Origin: Mnemiopsis leidyi
Lineage: Eukaryota; Ctenophora; Tentaculata; Lobata; Bolinopsidae
Assembly: GCA_000226015.1 (NCBI GenBank)
Contig: JH154393.1
Location: 1 to 29,854, forward strand
Direction of reading: 5' to 3'
Length of the DNA: 29,854 bases
Part shown: positions 9,301 to 19,100 of the stretch, one piece after another
Numbering within the stretch: the stretch's first letter is position 1
How the letters are laid out: each line of letters starts with the position of its first letter
Made by a program: the position numbers and the translations under genes
Notes under the pieces: model-generated
What the model was told of the DNA's origin: nothing
The model's database searches: none
Seen by the model: the letters and a program-made list of their open reading frames with translations, nothing else

Positions 9301-11256
9301 CCTCGTTCTCCCTTGGTTCCAGGTAGTCCGGGAAGACTTACTGCCACTCCAGGCTCACCGCGGTCACCTGCAGAGCGATATAACATTAGTTATCTTTGAT
9401 ATAGGGACTTCATTCTAGACTTGCTTGGATCGAGTGTTGAAAAAGGAGAAGTGCCAAATATCCACACGTGCAAAAAATCCGCGCACCTTTTTCACCGATA
9501 CCAGGTGCGCCTGGCCTGCCCTGGTCTCCAGGCAATCCCGGCGCTCCGTTTTCTCCTTTCGTTCCAGCGAATCCGGGAGTTCCCTGCAAGTATCAGTAAC
9601 TAAATAGTAACATTTGAAGGATAACAAATTGTACCATTGTGTGTCAAAATTTCGTCAAATCTCCTTCGTTTTGACAAAGGTTATTATAAGACTGTGGTTC
9701 TAGAGCACGTTATTTGAAACTTAAACCCACATCTTTTCCAGGTAAACCATCAGTTCCCGCTCTGCCAGCGTCCCCCTTCATTCCGTTCATTCCATCTTTA
9801 CCGGGCATTCCTGGGAGTCCTCTAATTCCAGGAGTTCCTCTATCGCCCTTACCTCCTGGCAACCCTGGAGTTCCGTCGTTACCTGGACGACCAGGTTCTC
9901 CCTGGTTACCCTTCATGCCAGGAGCGCCATTTCGCCCGTTTGATCCGGGACTTCCCTTATCTCCATTAGCCCCGTCTCGCCCGGGCTCTCCTCTCTCTCC
10001 TATTCGACCTACGAAATGTCAGCTACAATCAATTTGTCTTTTCATCAACCTTATTTAAGTATTTACATCAGCTTTATTTACATAGGATACAGTAGTAAAA
10101 TAGGTCAACACAATAATGTTCAAAATCACGGAAGTTTCTGATGTAACTTATATCCCTACCACTTTCTCCAGTTCTGCCTTGCTCTCCTTTAGCCCCGTCC
10201 AAGCCAGGTCTGCCAGGGTTACCGTCCCTTCCAGCAGATCCCTTGGCTCCAGGAACACCAGGCTCGCCAACACCACCTGGAGTTCCAATCTGTCCCGCCT
10301 CTCCTTTTTGACCTGGTGCTCCTGCCTGACCATCTTTCCCGGGATACCCCTGCTCTCCCTTAGTTCCGTTACAGCCGTCAACTCCCGGAGTTCCAGGAAT
10401 ACCGTCTACTCCATCTCGACCGGGGTACCCGGCTTTACCGGGGTCTCCTGGCTCTCCTGCGGGACCCTGAACAAGATTTTAAGAGTCTCCAAAATAATCA
10501 TAAAGAATTTGAATGTAAGAAGTTATTCTAAAGTAGCATTTAGAGGTTTAAATTCTAAATATACATCAACATTTTTTCGAACAAAATAAAAAGATTGACA
10601 AAAAGAGTTACTGACGGCGGGTCCTCGAAGACCTTTCACACCAGCAGGACCTATTGGGCCCGTTTGTCCGGGCTCTCCCTGGAACATATCGGTCAAATTT
10701 TACATAAAGATAATAGGTATTCTAAATTCGCAATGCCGATAAAAATATAAAGGAAAAGTTTTGAGCTCTTCTTATTCAGTATAATATCTGGCACTGTATA
10801 CAAATACTTTATGTACAGACGACTTACCCGATCTCCAGCGATGCCGGGAGAACCAGGCACGCCCCGTTGTCCAGGCGACCCTGCCGGGCCAGGAGGTCCT
10901 GGACTTCCGGGTCTTCCCTGAAATGTACTTGCTGTCTAGTCACGTAGAAAATGAAGTGCTAGCTGATAAAATTTAGTTGGTGGAAATCGTCTTGGGTATT
11001 CTACTATTCATATAAAGTGCAGACTTGTAGTTAGCAGGCATGCTCACATGTCGATAAATTGTGGACTCACGTAAAACCTTTTTATAAATGAAAAACAGAA
11101 ATAAATTCTCAAATTTTAGGCCAATCCTTCACTTACCCGAGCACCTTTAATGTAAGGAGGTCGCTGTCCGCAGTTGTTACAAGCAGGGTCTGCCTCGGCC
11201 TCTGCCTCGCCCCGGACCAGCCCAGTTAAACACACAACCAACAGCAATAACTTCAT
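2908..11256 (-). CDS. COL4A: Gene A: collagen type IV alpha chain (proximal-tail isoform, 22 exons, 1586 aa)
   Basis: Basement-membrane network collagen; three chains join through NC1 and networks cross-link through 7S and NC1. Exons in transcript order: 11137-11256, 10828-10917, 10616-10678, 10160-10466, 9731-10008, 9487-9583, 9222-9367, 8983-9091, 8230-8415, 7947-8095, 7593-7800, 7288-7490, 7050-7176, 6742-6899, 6166-6621, 5755-6042, 5347-5637, 4671-5186, 4418-4568, 4039-4176, 3518-3749, 2908-3355 (TAA at 2908). All phases agree and the total is 4761 nt. Exon 1 has a hydrophobic signal ([16 protein letters not shown]) followed by [14 protein letters not shown], the 7S Cys pair. Exon 4 has the 7S DGCNGTKG motif with an N-glycosylation site. 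The helix has short interruptions such as GVAVSLPG and [10 protein letters not shown]1 occupies exons 20-22; its first C4 half has all six Cys, its second keeps only SCLKYF and GRC. Exon 9 uses a GC donor. The paralog is gene B. Confidence 0.9.
3518..3749 (-). CDS. COL4A: Gene A exon 21: proximal NC1 exon, middle of first C4 subdomain
   Basis: The acceptor is at 3750 (ctctcAG) and the donor follows codon AG at 3518. Entry is phase 1 and exit phase 2. It encodes [14 protein letters not shown]...AAC and the FWMSTA segment, which are cysteines 2, 3 and 4 of the first C4 half, and ends KKYI before the split Ser codon that opens SRCVVC. It occupies the same slot as the first three exons of cassette E. 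Confidence 0.88.
3958..3971 (-). promoter_or_regulatory. Candidate docking element in gene A intron 20
   Basis: The plus-strand string CACGCTGCCGCTTT lies in the intron between the shared NC1 exon (4039-4176) and the first proximal exon (3518-3749). In the transcript it reads AAAGCGGCAGCGUG and can pair with either element at 2610-2664. Gene B has the same string at the equivalent place (17235-17248) in an otherwise diverged intron. Its role in splice choice is inferred. Confidence 0.5.
4039..4176 (-). CDS. COL4A: Gene A exon 20: shared first NC1 exon
   Basis: Entry phase 1, exit phase 1. It encodes the end of the collagenous region and NC1 start: [13 protein letters not shown], then [19 protein letters not shown], which holds cysteine 1 of the first C4 half. 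The phase-1 exit fits both the proximal exon 21 and the first exon of cassette E, so this exon is the natural branch point between tails. Confidence 0.88.
4182..4372. repeat. 23-bp minisatellite at the acceptor of gene A exon 20
   Basis: Nine copies of a unit beginning catgcagtttttatcagtc start at 4182, 4205, 4228, 4251, 4274, 4296, 4319, 4342 and 4365. The copy nearest the exon flows into the real acceptor (tgtacAG, exon from 4176), and the other copies carry a similar catgttcag string on the minus strand. It fills most of intron 19. Confidence 0.9.
6936..7010 (+). other. tRNA-like sequence in gene A intron 13 (tRNA pseudogene or SINE head)
   Basis: A perfect A-box match (TGGCGTAGTGG, 6943-6953) and a near-perfect B box (GGTTCGAGTAC, 6986-6996) are 43 nt apart, the spacing of a tRNA gene. 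The acceptor and T stems do not pair, so it is not a working tRNA. It lies in the 150 bp intron between exons 14 and 13 of gene A, on the opposite strand. A tRNA-derived SINE fragment is the likely source. Confidence 0.45.
8459..8745. repeat. 15-bp minisatellite in gene A intron 8
   Basis: About 19 copies of a unit like gtactcgttactatt fill half of the 567 bp intron 8416-8982. An isolated copy (ttactattgtactc) lies at 8962-8975, only a few bases inside the exon 8 donor, suggesting the array grew from the donor-proximal sequence. The rest of the intron (8746-8960) shows nothing recognisable. Confidence 0.9.
11137..11256 (-). CDS. COL4A: Gene A exon 1: signal peptide and 7S N-terminus
   Basis: Start ATG at 11256-11254, then a Leu/Val-rich signal sequence, an acidic linker (EAEAEAD) and [17 protein letters not shown] before a GTAAGT donor. 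The CxxC pair matches the N-terminal 7S cysteines used for tetramer cross-linking. Gene B exon 1 ends with the same 17 residues after a different signal peptide, which supports this start. No strong TATA box is visible upstream. Confidence 0.88.
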
Positions 11257-12831
11257 ATTGGACAGAGCGGTACAGCATGCACCGCTGAGCTAGAGATAAA
11301 GGAACTACAGTAGTAAATCTGTACTACACAACTCTCTTATGTGTAATTTTTAGTTCGCAAATTTCTATTTTTGTAGTACACGGACTTTGTCAGGGCCGAA
11401 CTATTTTATTCCATGAACAAGAGAGTGCCAATAAAGTTATAGTAGTAATGAAAATATACAAAAAGTAAACCATGAAATTTCAGCATTTGCTCCGGTATAT
11501 TATAATATTCACTGCGGCAACAGTATCAGAGAAAATCACCAAAATGTGGTCGTCTGCAACTTGGTACAGGTCGGAAACACAAACTTTCTCACAGTCCAGT
11601 TAGTGTGAGTTAGTTTGCTGAAACCTTACAGTTCTCCTTAGCGAGTCAGAGCAAGCTTCCACGACAAGCTTAACTTGCTTTACTTCCAGCCCTGGCCAAC
11701 ACTGCCGGTAGCTACAGCAATATAACGGTTAATGATTCAACAGCTCAAGACTTCTCCATTATCCAGAGCACTTAAGCACTACCGTGATATGAATTTAAGG
11801 TTGAGAGTTGACTAACCCGACAAAGTTGAATGACTGAAATAAAAAAAGCTCAAGGTCAATACAGTCGTGGGGCGCGTGATGCCATCAAAATAAAATCAGA
11901 CGTGGCGAGCCAATGACAATGGCGCTATCTGACTGCTTGAGCCAATGACTATGGCGCTATCTGACTACTTGAGCCAATAAGCTGCAAGTAAACAAACCGT
12001 CTTTGCCGGCTTGCTTTTTCCGGTACGCACTACTGTTATCATTGGCTGTTGAGGTGCGAAACACTCTGTGTCGGCCAAACTTAAGCTTTTTTTCTTATTC
12101 TTTATTATACTAAAATGGTTTAAGGTTAGACTAATCGGGTTTGAGTCGCACCCCAGGGAAATAGTTTTAATTCCGTCATTAGATTAGTGACAGGGGCCGA
12201 CCCGACTGTTTTTCTTTCCGTTTGCAATGCCAGTCACCCTGAGAGTGGCTCACGCCAGTACACTGTATGGCGGCACGCCAGTCCTGAAGTTATCGTTCCA
12301 GGCGTGCTTCCGTTCTATTGGTCCGGCCGTTTCCGTAACGTTAGCTCCACCTGGTACCTGCATTACTAGCCTACCGCATTTGTGAGAGTTTACGGTCGCT
12401 ACGGCATTGTCACATGATCTTTGAAAAAGCTGTTCATAACCTCTGATGACCGCAATGGTTATGAGCAAGCTTTTTTCTCAATCTTATTGCTTAACTAAAG
12501 TAATGTAGTTCTGTGAATCCTACTTAGAACACTTCTTAGAAATTGTTTAGTCTGTTTAAATTTTTAGTCTGTTTCACTTTGGCCATTGCCTCAGTTCAAT
12601 AGTTTTAATTTAATTGTTAAGTCAGCATAAGGTTGTATTCTAGAATCGTCTCTCATACTTCGATCGTTACTTTAAAGGTATAATCACGTCGACACGCCAA
12701 AGAAAACTGCCAATACTTCAGTATAAAAAAGTACAACTTTTACGCAATGTAATTCAGCGAAATGTCAATTGTCCTTCAATTCCATATCAAACACATCATG
12801 TTCAAAAGAAAACAACTGTAAAAATCAGCTG
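11257..12831. promoter_or_regulatory. Intergenic region between cassette D and gene A; putative gene A promoter
   Basis: No gene is recognisable. The region should contain the 3' UTR of cassette D at its right end and the gene A promoter at its left. At about 11908-11979 there is a 30-bp near-direct repeat: GCCAATGAC and GCCAATGAC recur with ATGGCGCTATCTGACT after each, and a third GCCAAT follows. Inverted CCAAT boxes (ATTGG) occur near 12040 and 12317. CCAAT clusters are typical promoter elements; the assignment is inferred. Confidence 0.4.
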
Positions 12832-14848
12832 TTAAATTTTCTTCTTGCCATTAAAGCGATAACTAGAACCCTGCAGTACGAGTTTCTTAGCTTCGGGTCT
12901 TCTGCAAACTGCACACCTCTTGAAGAAGCGCTCTGATTGGTAGAACTCGATGTTGTTCCTGTCTGCTACCTGAAAATTTAGAATCGTAAAGATGAAGTTT
13001 TGTTTATGATAGAAATAGTTTGTTTTTCCACCTGCCAGTTTAACTCCCTGTTAACTAATGTCTTACCTGTCCAGCTTTCATCTGCCAGTATAACTCCCTG
13101 TTAACTAATGTCTTACCTGTCCAGCTTTCATCTGCCAGTATAACTCCCTGTTAACTAATGTCTTACCTGTCCAGCTTTCATCTGCCAGTATAACTCCCTG
13201 TTAACTAATGTCTTACCTGTCCAGCTTTCATCTGCCAGTATAACTCCCTGTTAACTAATGTCTTACCTGTCCAGCTTTCATCTGCCAGTAATTTCTGATA
13301 CTACTGTTCGGTTTATTACCTGTCCAGATTTCATTTGCCAGTAACTTCTGACACTACTGTCCGAAGAAATCCCGCAAGATTGGAAAGCTCCGAAACTTCT
13401 GCACTTTATGATGGGGAGATGAGAAAATTTCATGAGACACGCAGCTGCCGATTCTGGAAATTATTTTTATGGTGATTGATTTCATATATAAATATAATTT
13501 CATATATATAATAGTATATTTTACAATTTACATAAATGTATATGTAAAAAATTCACTATATATCGCGATTAGACACATAACTAAAAACCCTTCTAGTTTC
13601 TTCAACACTGATGATAGTTCTCCAAATACTGATAATTTTGAAACAAAGAAATGAAAACAGCTGATAACGTTGCGAAGGAGAAAACAAACCAGATGTTACG
13701 CCCAGACCAAAGTCACTCTCAGCAATCTGCCAGAAGCTGTAACCGTACCAAGGAGTGTCCCCAGTCTGACACTCTTGTCCCAACGGGCCAGCTCTGTTGG
13801 GGATCCGGGACGGGGAGGAGCCTGGGTGACATGCAACCTGGCACATGGTTACTTAGTTAAAAGTTCTTGTTACATTAATTAGCATTCTCTAGTTACTTAG
13901 TTACACGTTCTTGTTACTTAGTTACACGCTCTAGTTACTTAGTTACACGTTCTAGTTACTTAGAAACATGTTTTTTTACTTAGTTACACGTTTTAGTCAC
14001 TTAGTTACACGTTCTTGTTTCTTAGTCACACGTTCTAGTTACTTAGTCACACGTTCTAGTTACCTAGTTACACGTTATAGTTACTTAGTTACACGTTCTA
14101 GTTACCTAGTTACACGTTATAGTTACTTAGTTACACATTCTAGTTACTTAGTTACAATAATGTACTTCCAAAGAGATGATAACTAAGTCTTGCGGAGTAG
14201 AAGATACTGACCTCGTATGGAGATTCGTCAGCACTTTCCTGAGGGCAGGTTGGCTTATCCTCATCACTGTGCACGATGATAAGTCCGTACAGACTCTCGC
14301 AGACCACACAGCGTGAAACATACTGCTCTCTTATCTCATTCATATCTGTCGAAGACGTCTTCAAGTTGTCGATGAAGTCTTTGTCTCCGGCAATAGCCAA
14401 CCACCTGTAATATCACACTGGTAGAAGGTATCATACAGGCTGATAAAATATGGGTGTTAGTTCACTAAACAAACCTTTTTCTTCTTTGTTTTTGCAAGCC
14501 AGATTGCAAGAAAATGGTAGACCCATATATATGTATTTACATATATATCACTAGAACAGTAAAATAGACTATTGCACTACTAAAAACTTTCTTAAACTTT
14601 TTAAAACTACTAAGACACTTACTTAAACACTATAACACTACTAAAACAGTAACTTAAACTTTATAACACTACTAGAACACTTACTTAAACACTATAACAC
14701 TACTAAAACACTAACGCAGTTTGATGTCTCTGAGAGCTCTTGCCGCAAGTAGTGCCTGTACACTCCGAGAAAAAGGAAGGTTTAAACTCTCGCATACAAC
14801 TCCCGGGGTCTCCGAGGTTCTGGGCCCACTTCATTTCACTGGAACCGC
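12832..14848 (-). CDS. COL4A: Cassette D: distal alternative NC1 tail of collagen IV gene B (5 exons)
   Basis: Exons in transcript order: 14716-14848, 14212-14404, 13690-13837, 13320-13453, 12832-12969 (TAA at 12832), 746 nt. It encodes NC1 from cysteine 2 onward: GDPGSCMREF, FSEC...TTC, WLAIAG, SRCVVC, PTCP, WYGYSFW, AACLMKF, IIKC...QSC and KRCAVCRRPEA, ending GKKKI. All canonical positions are present, plus two extra cysteines (VACHPG and GQECQTG) in an insertion of the second half. Phases agree at every junction and no exon contains a stop. Entry is phase 1, matching the exit of gene B exon 16 (17374-17529). It has no first NC1 exon, helix or signal peptide of its own. It is homologous to cassette E, which splits the second exon in two. 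It is most simply an alternative 3' end of gene B. Confidence 0.8.
13031..13290. repeat. 50-bp tandem repeat duplicating the exon 4 donor of cassette D
   Basis: Five copies with a period of exactly 50 bp; the string tcttacctgt recurs at 13061, 13111, 13161, 13211 and 13261. On the minus strand each unit carries TACTGGCAGATGAAAGC...CAG|GTAAGA, a copy of the end of exon 13320-13453 (YWQMKSGQ) with a consensus donor. Reading through the true donor meets a TGA before the first duplicated donor, so only the first donor is productive. Confidence 0.92.
13846..14160. repeat. 21-bp minisatellite in cassette D intron 2
   Basis: About 15 imperfect copies of a unit like gttacttagttacacgttct fill most of the 374 bp intron 13838-14211, ending about 10 bases before the acceptor of exon 13690-13837. 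The acceptor-proximal intron sequence (ggttacttagttaaaag) is itself part of the array. Confidence 0.88.
14575..14715. repeat. 31-bp minisatellite starting at the donor of cassette D exon 1
   Basis: Four to five copies of a unit read on the minus strand as GTGTTTTAGTAGTGTTATAG plus 11 nt. The array starts at the donor itself (GTTAGTGTTTT), and some copies contain GTAAGTG, a better donor than the one apparently used. Confidence 0.85.
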
Positions 14849-15723
14849 CTGTTTGAGAAGTGTCTTAACACTGTGTCACTTAGTCGATATTTTATAATAT
14901 CTGCAAATGTTCAAATCAGTATCAAATTACAAAAAACGAAATGTTTTTAAGGGTAACAGACTCCTTAACCGCCCCAAACATTGAAACCACGTACCTGGGC
15001 GGTAAACCAAATTTTCAGCTTTTTAAGATCTGCTCGATCGAGAAAGCTTGACAGTTGTTATGAATTCCTGAGAAACACTGCACATCGGTAATGAAGAGCA
15101 AACCATGCAACCAGGTAACCAGCTAACCGGGTAACCAGGTAACCAGGTAACCAGGTAACCAGGTAAACCAAGTAACTCATTTACCATGTAATCATTTATA
15201 CAACCAGAGATACGTTGACAAGACGCCACGAAGAAGGTTGGCGGCAGCGTGGTTCTATTGACGGGGCGGCGCGTCCTGTACCCAAAGCGGCAGCGGGGGT
15301 TTCGAGGAGGAACGGTCATTGTCACATTTCCCGTTAGTCAACTAGTCACATTTTTCGTCACATAACTAGTCACATTTTTCGTCACATAACTAGTCACATT
15401 CCTTGTCACATAACTGGTCACATTTCTGGTCACATATGACATAACTGGTCAATTTGTGACTTAATTGAAATGAGACAATTTATAATTTTACATAGGCTGT
15501 TTAAATTCAGCTGATTAAAGTGAAATAATATGTTACTGGAAATGTGACGAGTTGACGAGAGAAATGTGGCAAAAAGAAGGCAAAAACAGTTTGGAGAACC
15601 GCTGTGGAGAATTCGGAGAGAGAGAGCGCTTGAGGAGACACATACAACAACTAATCTGTTGAAAAAGAGTGCAAAATTTCACATACAAGTGCACAAAATA
15701 ATAAATCATAGTCCCAAAAGTCC
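14849..15723. other. Spacer between proximal stop of gene B and cassette D
   Basis: No exon is recognisable here, and nothing resembles a first NC1 exon. It holds an 8-bp GTAACCAG array (15109-15176), two copies of the GCGGCAGCG element (15241-15251 and 15284-15295) and a 24-bp repeat based on gtcacataactagtcaca (about 15330-15445). The right end should be 3' UTR of the proximal gene B tail. Confidence 0.6.
15241..15295 (-). promoter_or_regulatory. Candidate selector elements for RNA pairing (gene B)
   Basis: GCGGCAGCGTG at 15241-15251 and AAAGCGGCAGCG at 15284-15295 are reverse complements of the element at 17235-17248. The second can form a 12-bp perfect helix that continues, with small mismatches and a bulge, through GUUUC and GAGG. 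This is the same arrangement as in gene A: two copies between the proximal stop and the distal cassette. The function is inferred. Confidence 0.5.
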
Positions 15724-16174
15724 TTATAGCTCTTCATCGTCATAGTTATCAGGCGTGTCGCTGTAGTAGTACATCTTCTTCTCTACAGACCGCCTCAGCA
15801 CTACACACTTCCCCAGGTAGTTCTGGATAAAACTCTCCCTCTCTGCAGGGGAGTCGACCCGGATGTTGTCGTCCATCGCCGCACTGTCGTCTATCAGCCA
15901 CATACTCTTGAAGTTAGAGCTGATGAACCTCACATCCTTCTTGTAGGTTTGGGCAATCATGGTGGGTGTGAACTCCCGCCTGCACGACTCGTGATCGAAC
16001 ACTGCGTTCCCAAATGCTCGCCCCGGGCCCACTTGCATTATGTAGCTGTAGCCAGAGTAAACAGACTCCCACCCTTTCTTGGAGATAACATCCATCTCGA
16101 GAGCAGTTGGCGGCTGGGCGGTGAAGGAGTGGTAGGAAACCAGTTTGTAGTCACTTACACACACTACACAGCGG
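15724..16174 (-). CDS. COL4A: Gene B exon 18: proximal terminal exon, cysteine-poor second C4 subdomain
   Basis: The acceptor is at 16175 (tttcAG). The exon completes SRCVVC and encodes the second C4 half. [18 protein letters not shown] and LGKCVVLRR are recognisable, but cysteine 1 (ISKKGW), 3 and 4 ([14 protein letters not shown]) and 6 (VVL) are missing, the same four as in gene A exon 22. The C-terminus is tyrosine-rich and acidic ([15 protein letters not shown]), unlike gene A's basic tail. The same internal GTAAGT follows the SRCVVC codons. Confidence 0.85.
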
Positions 16175-19100
16175 CTGAAATCAGCTCCGTGAGAATTTGC
16201 AGTAACCTTGTAACCGGGTTACCAGGTAACCAGGTAACCAGGTAACCAGGTGACCAGGTAACCAGGTTACCAGGTCACCAATTAACCAGGTAACCAGGTA
16301 ACCAGCCACCAGGTGACTAAATAACCCGGTAACCTTATGACTAGGTAACCAGATAACCAGATAACCAAGTAACCAGGTAACCAGGTAACTAAATAACCAG
16401 GTGACCAGGTAGCAAGATAGCCGAAAAAATGTAACGAGGTAATAAAGGAACCAGTTAACCAAGTAACCATGAAACCTGATAACAAGGTGACCAGGTAACC
16501 GGGTAACCAGGCAACCACGAAACCAGGTAACAAAAACAAGTTAGCAAGGTAACATGCTAACCGGGTAAACGGGTCGCAAGGTAAGTAGGTAACCAGGTAA
16601 CCAGGACCCAGGCCACAAAGTAACCAAAAATCAGATTTTTAGGTACGTTATCATTTCCCAACTTTATCTAATGCATTATCAAATTCAAGGACGAACTATT
16701 TAAAGAAAAGAAAATCAAGACTTGGAATATTGATGGATGATGGAAATCAAGATAGAAGATATTTTTGCTTTAAAATAAAAACCTTATGTATTTATCTCGA
16801 GCCTCCTCAATACTGACATCCCCGCTGGGATAGTGAGCACTACAAGACTGTTGTCTGGGGACCCTGGTAGTCAACCAGTACGAGTAGTCCTGGTCACTGT
16901 TCAGACAGTTCTCTTTCTTGCACTTCATCACATTCATGGGGTAGAAGTCTCTCCAACATGATCCCGGTCGGGAGAGGTGTTGTCCCATCACCATTTTGTC
17001 AACTGTGAACAGGGGAGGTTTAGACAGGGTGGAATTAAGTGCGACACTCATCACATCAGCAGAAATTTCGTTACCAGGTTACCAGGTTACCAGGTTACCA
17101 CGTAACTAGGTAGTAGGTAACCAGGTAACCAGGTTACCAGGTAACCAGCCATGCGGCACATCTCAAGCGCCCTCTCTGAAGAAGAATCTCCGACTGAAGC
17201 AAGGTTGTCAGGATGAGCCGACCCTCGAGAAACTCACGCTGCCGCTTTATGGTGTTGCACTTGACAAGCAGCCAACCCCAGTAGTAAGTGTGTTACTAAG
17301 AGCATTGGGCGATGTGTAGACCTGGAAGGAAGTCTGGTGCCAAGGACAACACTTAAAGAATAAACTCACATACCGTCCATAAACATAAAGGAGTACCCGT
17401 CCCACAGCTTGGTCATGCCGTCGAGACACTGAGGGGGCGTCGTGGTTTGGGAGTGGAACGCCATGATGTATGGATTTAGCTGAATGTTACTTCCTGGGGT
17501 TCCAGGAGGCCCAGGCTGTCCTTGTGGTCCTGGTGGAAATCGTGCGGGTGAGAGCAATGTCATTACATCCGTTAACCAGTTTAAAAATAAACCGTATCGC
17601 ATAAAGCTGGTAAAAAGTAACACGTGGAAGTTATCTAACCGGGGGGTCCAGAAGGACACGATGAAACGTCGAAGGAGGTACCGGGAGGTCCTCTGATTCC
17701 CTTAATACCGTCAATACCGGCTGGACCAGGGGGCCCTCGTGCACCAGATGGTCCATCAGCTCCTGCTGGGCCCTAGACAGGAGACATTTTACATTTTATA
17801 TAATCAGCGGGGGAAATTTCGTATAGAAATTCCCTTATTCTGCAATTTTTCCTACGGCAGGAAGATAGTCTACTCACAGGGGGTCCTGGGGGACCTTGTC
17901 CAGATGCTCCAGGTTCTCCAGGAGCACCATCAGCACCAGGATTTCCTCTAGGTCCAGGTTGTCCGTCACGACCGGGGTTTCCGTCAAATCCTCGCTCTCC
18001 CTTCGCTCCAGATTCCCCGTCCTTTCCAGGGTTCCCGCTGTTGCCGGGGGAACCTGGACTTCCTCTACTTCCCGGAGCGCCTGCAGTTCGATGATATCAT
18101 AGTATTGTTTGATAATTACAATCAACAACATAAGTGTGTTACGAATCAGGTTTATAGAGATTATATATCTTTTATGTCAAGATGTCAAACAAGTTACCTG
18201 GGGAACCAACAAGTCCATCATTTCCAGAAGATCCAGGAGAACCTGGGCTACCAGGTGAACCAGGGTTTCCACGATCTCCTTTCTGTCCTGCTCGTCCTGA
18301 GGCCCCTGCAGCTCCCTGAGGCCCGGGGGGACCAGCGTTACCGGGGCTACCTGGACTCCCGGGGATACCGCTATCTCCCTTCATTCCCATAGCACCTGGG
18401 TTTCCCGGTCTTCCGTCTACTCCGTTTCTACCAACACCATCGTTACCAGGCAGGCCAGGTTCTCCTTTAGCTCCGGCACTTCCTGGGGTCCCGGCTGAAC
18501 CTGGACTTCCCTGAGAATGCATGCAATTTATATTTCTAATCTAATGTAACAATTACCAGCTCAACGTTAAATAGTAGGAAATAAAGTGATGTAAGATTTA
18601 CCAGCCAAACTTAAAACCAACTGACCGGGTTACCGGGGTTTCCATCACGTCCAGGAGTTCCTTTTTGTCCAGCTTGCCCATCTCTTCCAGGAATAGATCT
18701 ACCAGGTTCTCCCTTATCTCCACCACTTCCAGGAGTCCCAGGAGACCCAGGGTTACCGGGACTGCCTCGAGCACCAGGGTTACCGGATCTTCCGGGATTT
18801 CCTTTAGCTCCATCTCTTCCGGGGGAGCCTGGCTCTCCTCGAGATCCGGGAGTTCCGCTCAAACCGTCCTTACCGGGCAAACCGGCATCTCCCTTGGTTC
18901 CGGGTTCAGAAACTCCCTGAAAGTGTGGCTTTAAGCTGCTTAAACCGGACAAAATTACAATCATAGAGTTTATCTTTCTATCTTTAGAGTCTAACACTAA
19001 ATGAGGATATAAGAAGTCCCTCAATAAAAAAAAATGCTACAAATAAACTTACAGGTGCTCCGGGCCTGCCGGCGTCTCCCTTCATTCCGTTTTCGCCGTC

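Noticed and set aside
9222..9367. Internal GCAGTAAGT in gene A exon 7 as a donor
   Set aside because: Use would drop most of the exon, and gene B exon 5 has the same 146 nt length; it encodes the GVAVSLPG interruption.
12832..14848. Cassette D as a pseudogene
   Set aside because: Five exons have no stop or frameshift, four junctions agree in phase, cysteines are intact and a paralogous cassette E is also intact. Lack of a promoter is better explained by alternative splicing, though transcripts are needed.
16203..16618. GTAACCAG array as interstitial telomere repeat
   Set aside because: The period is 8 and the motif is unrelated to TTAGGG; it is a local minisatellite.
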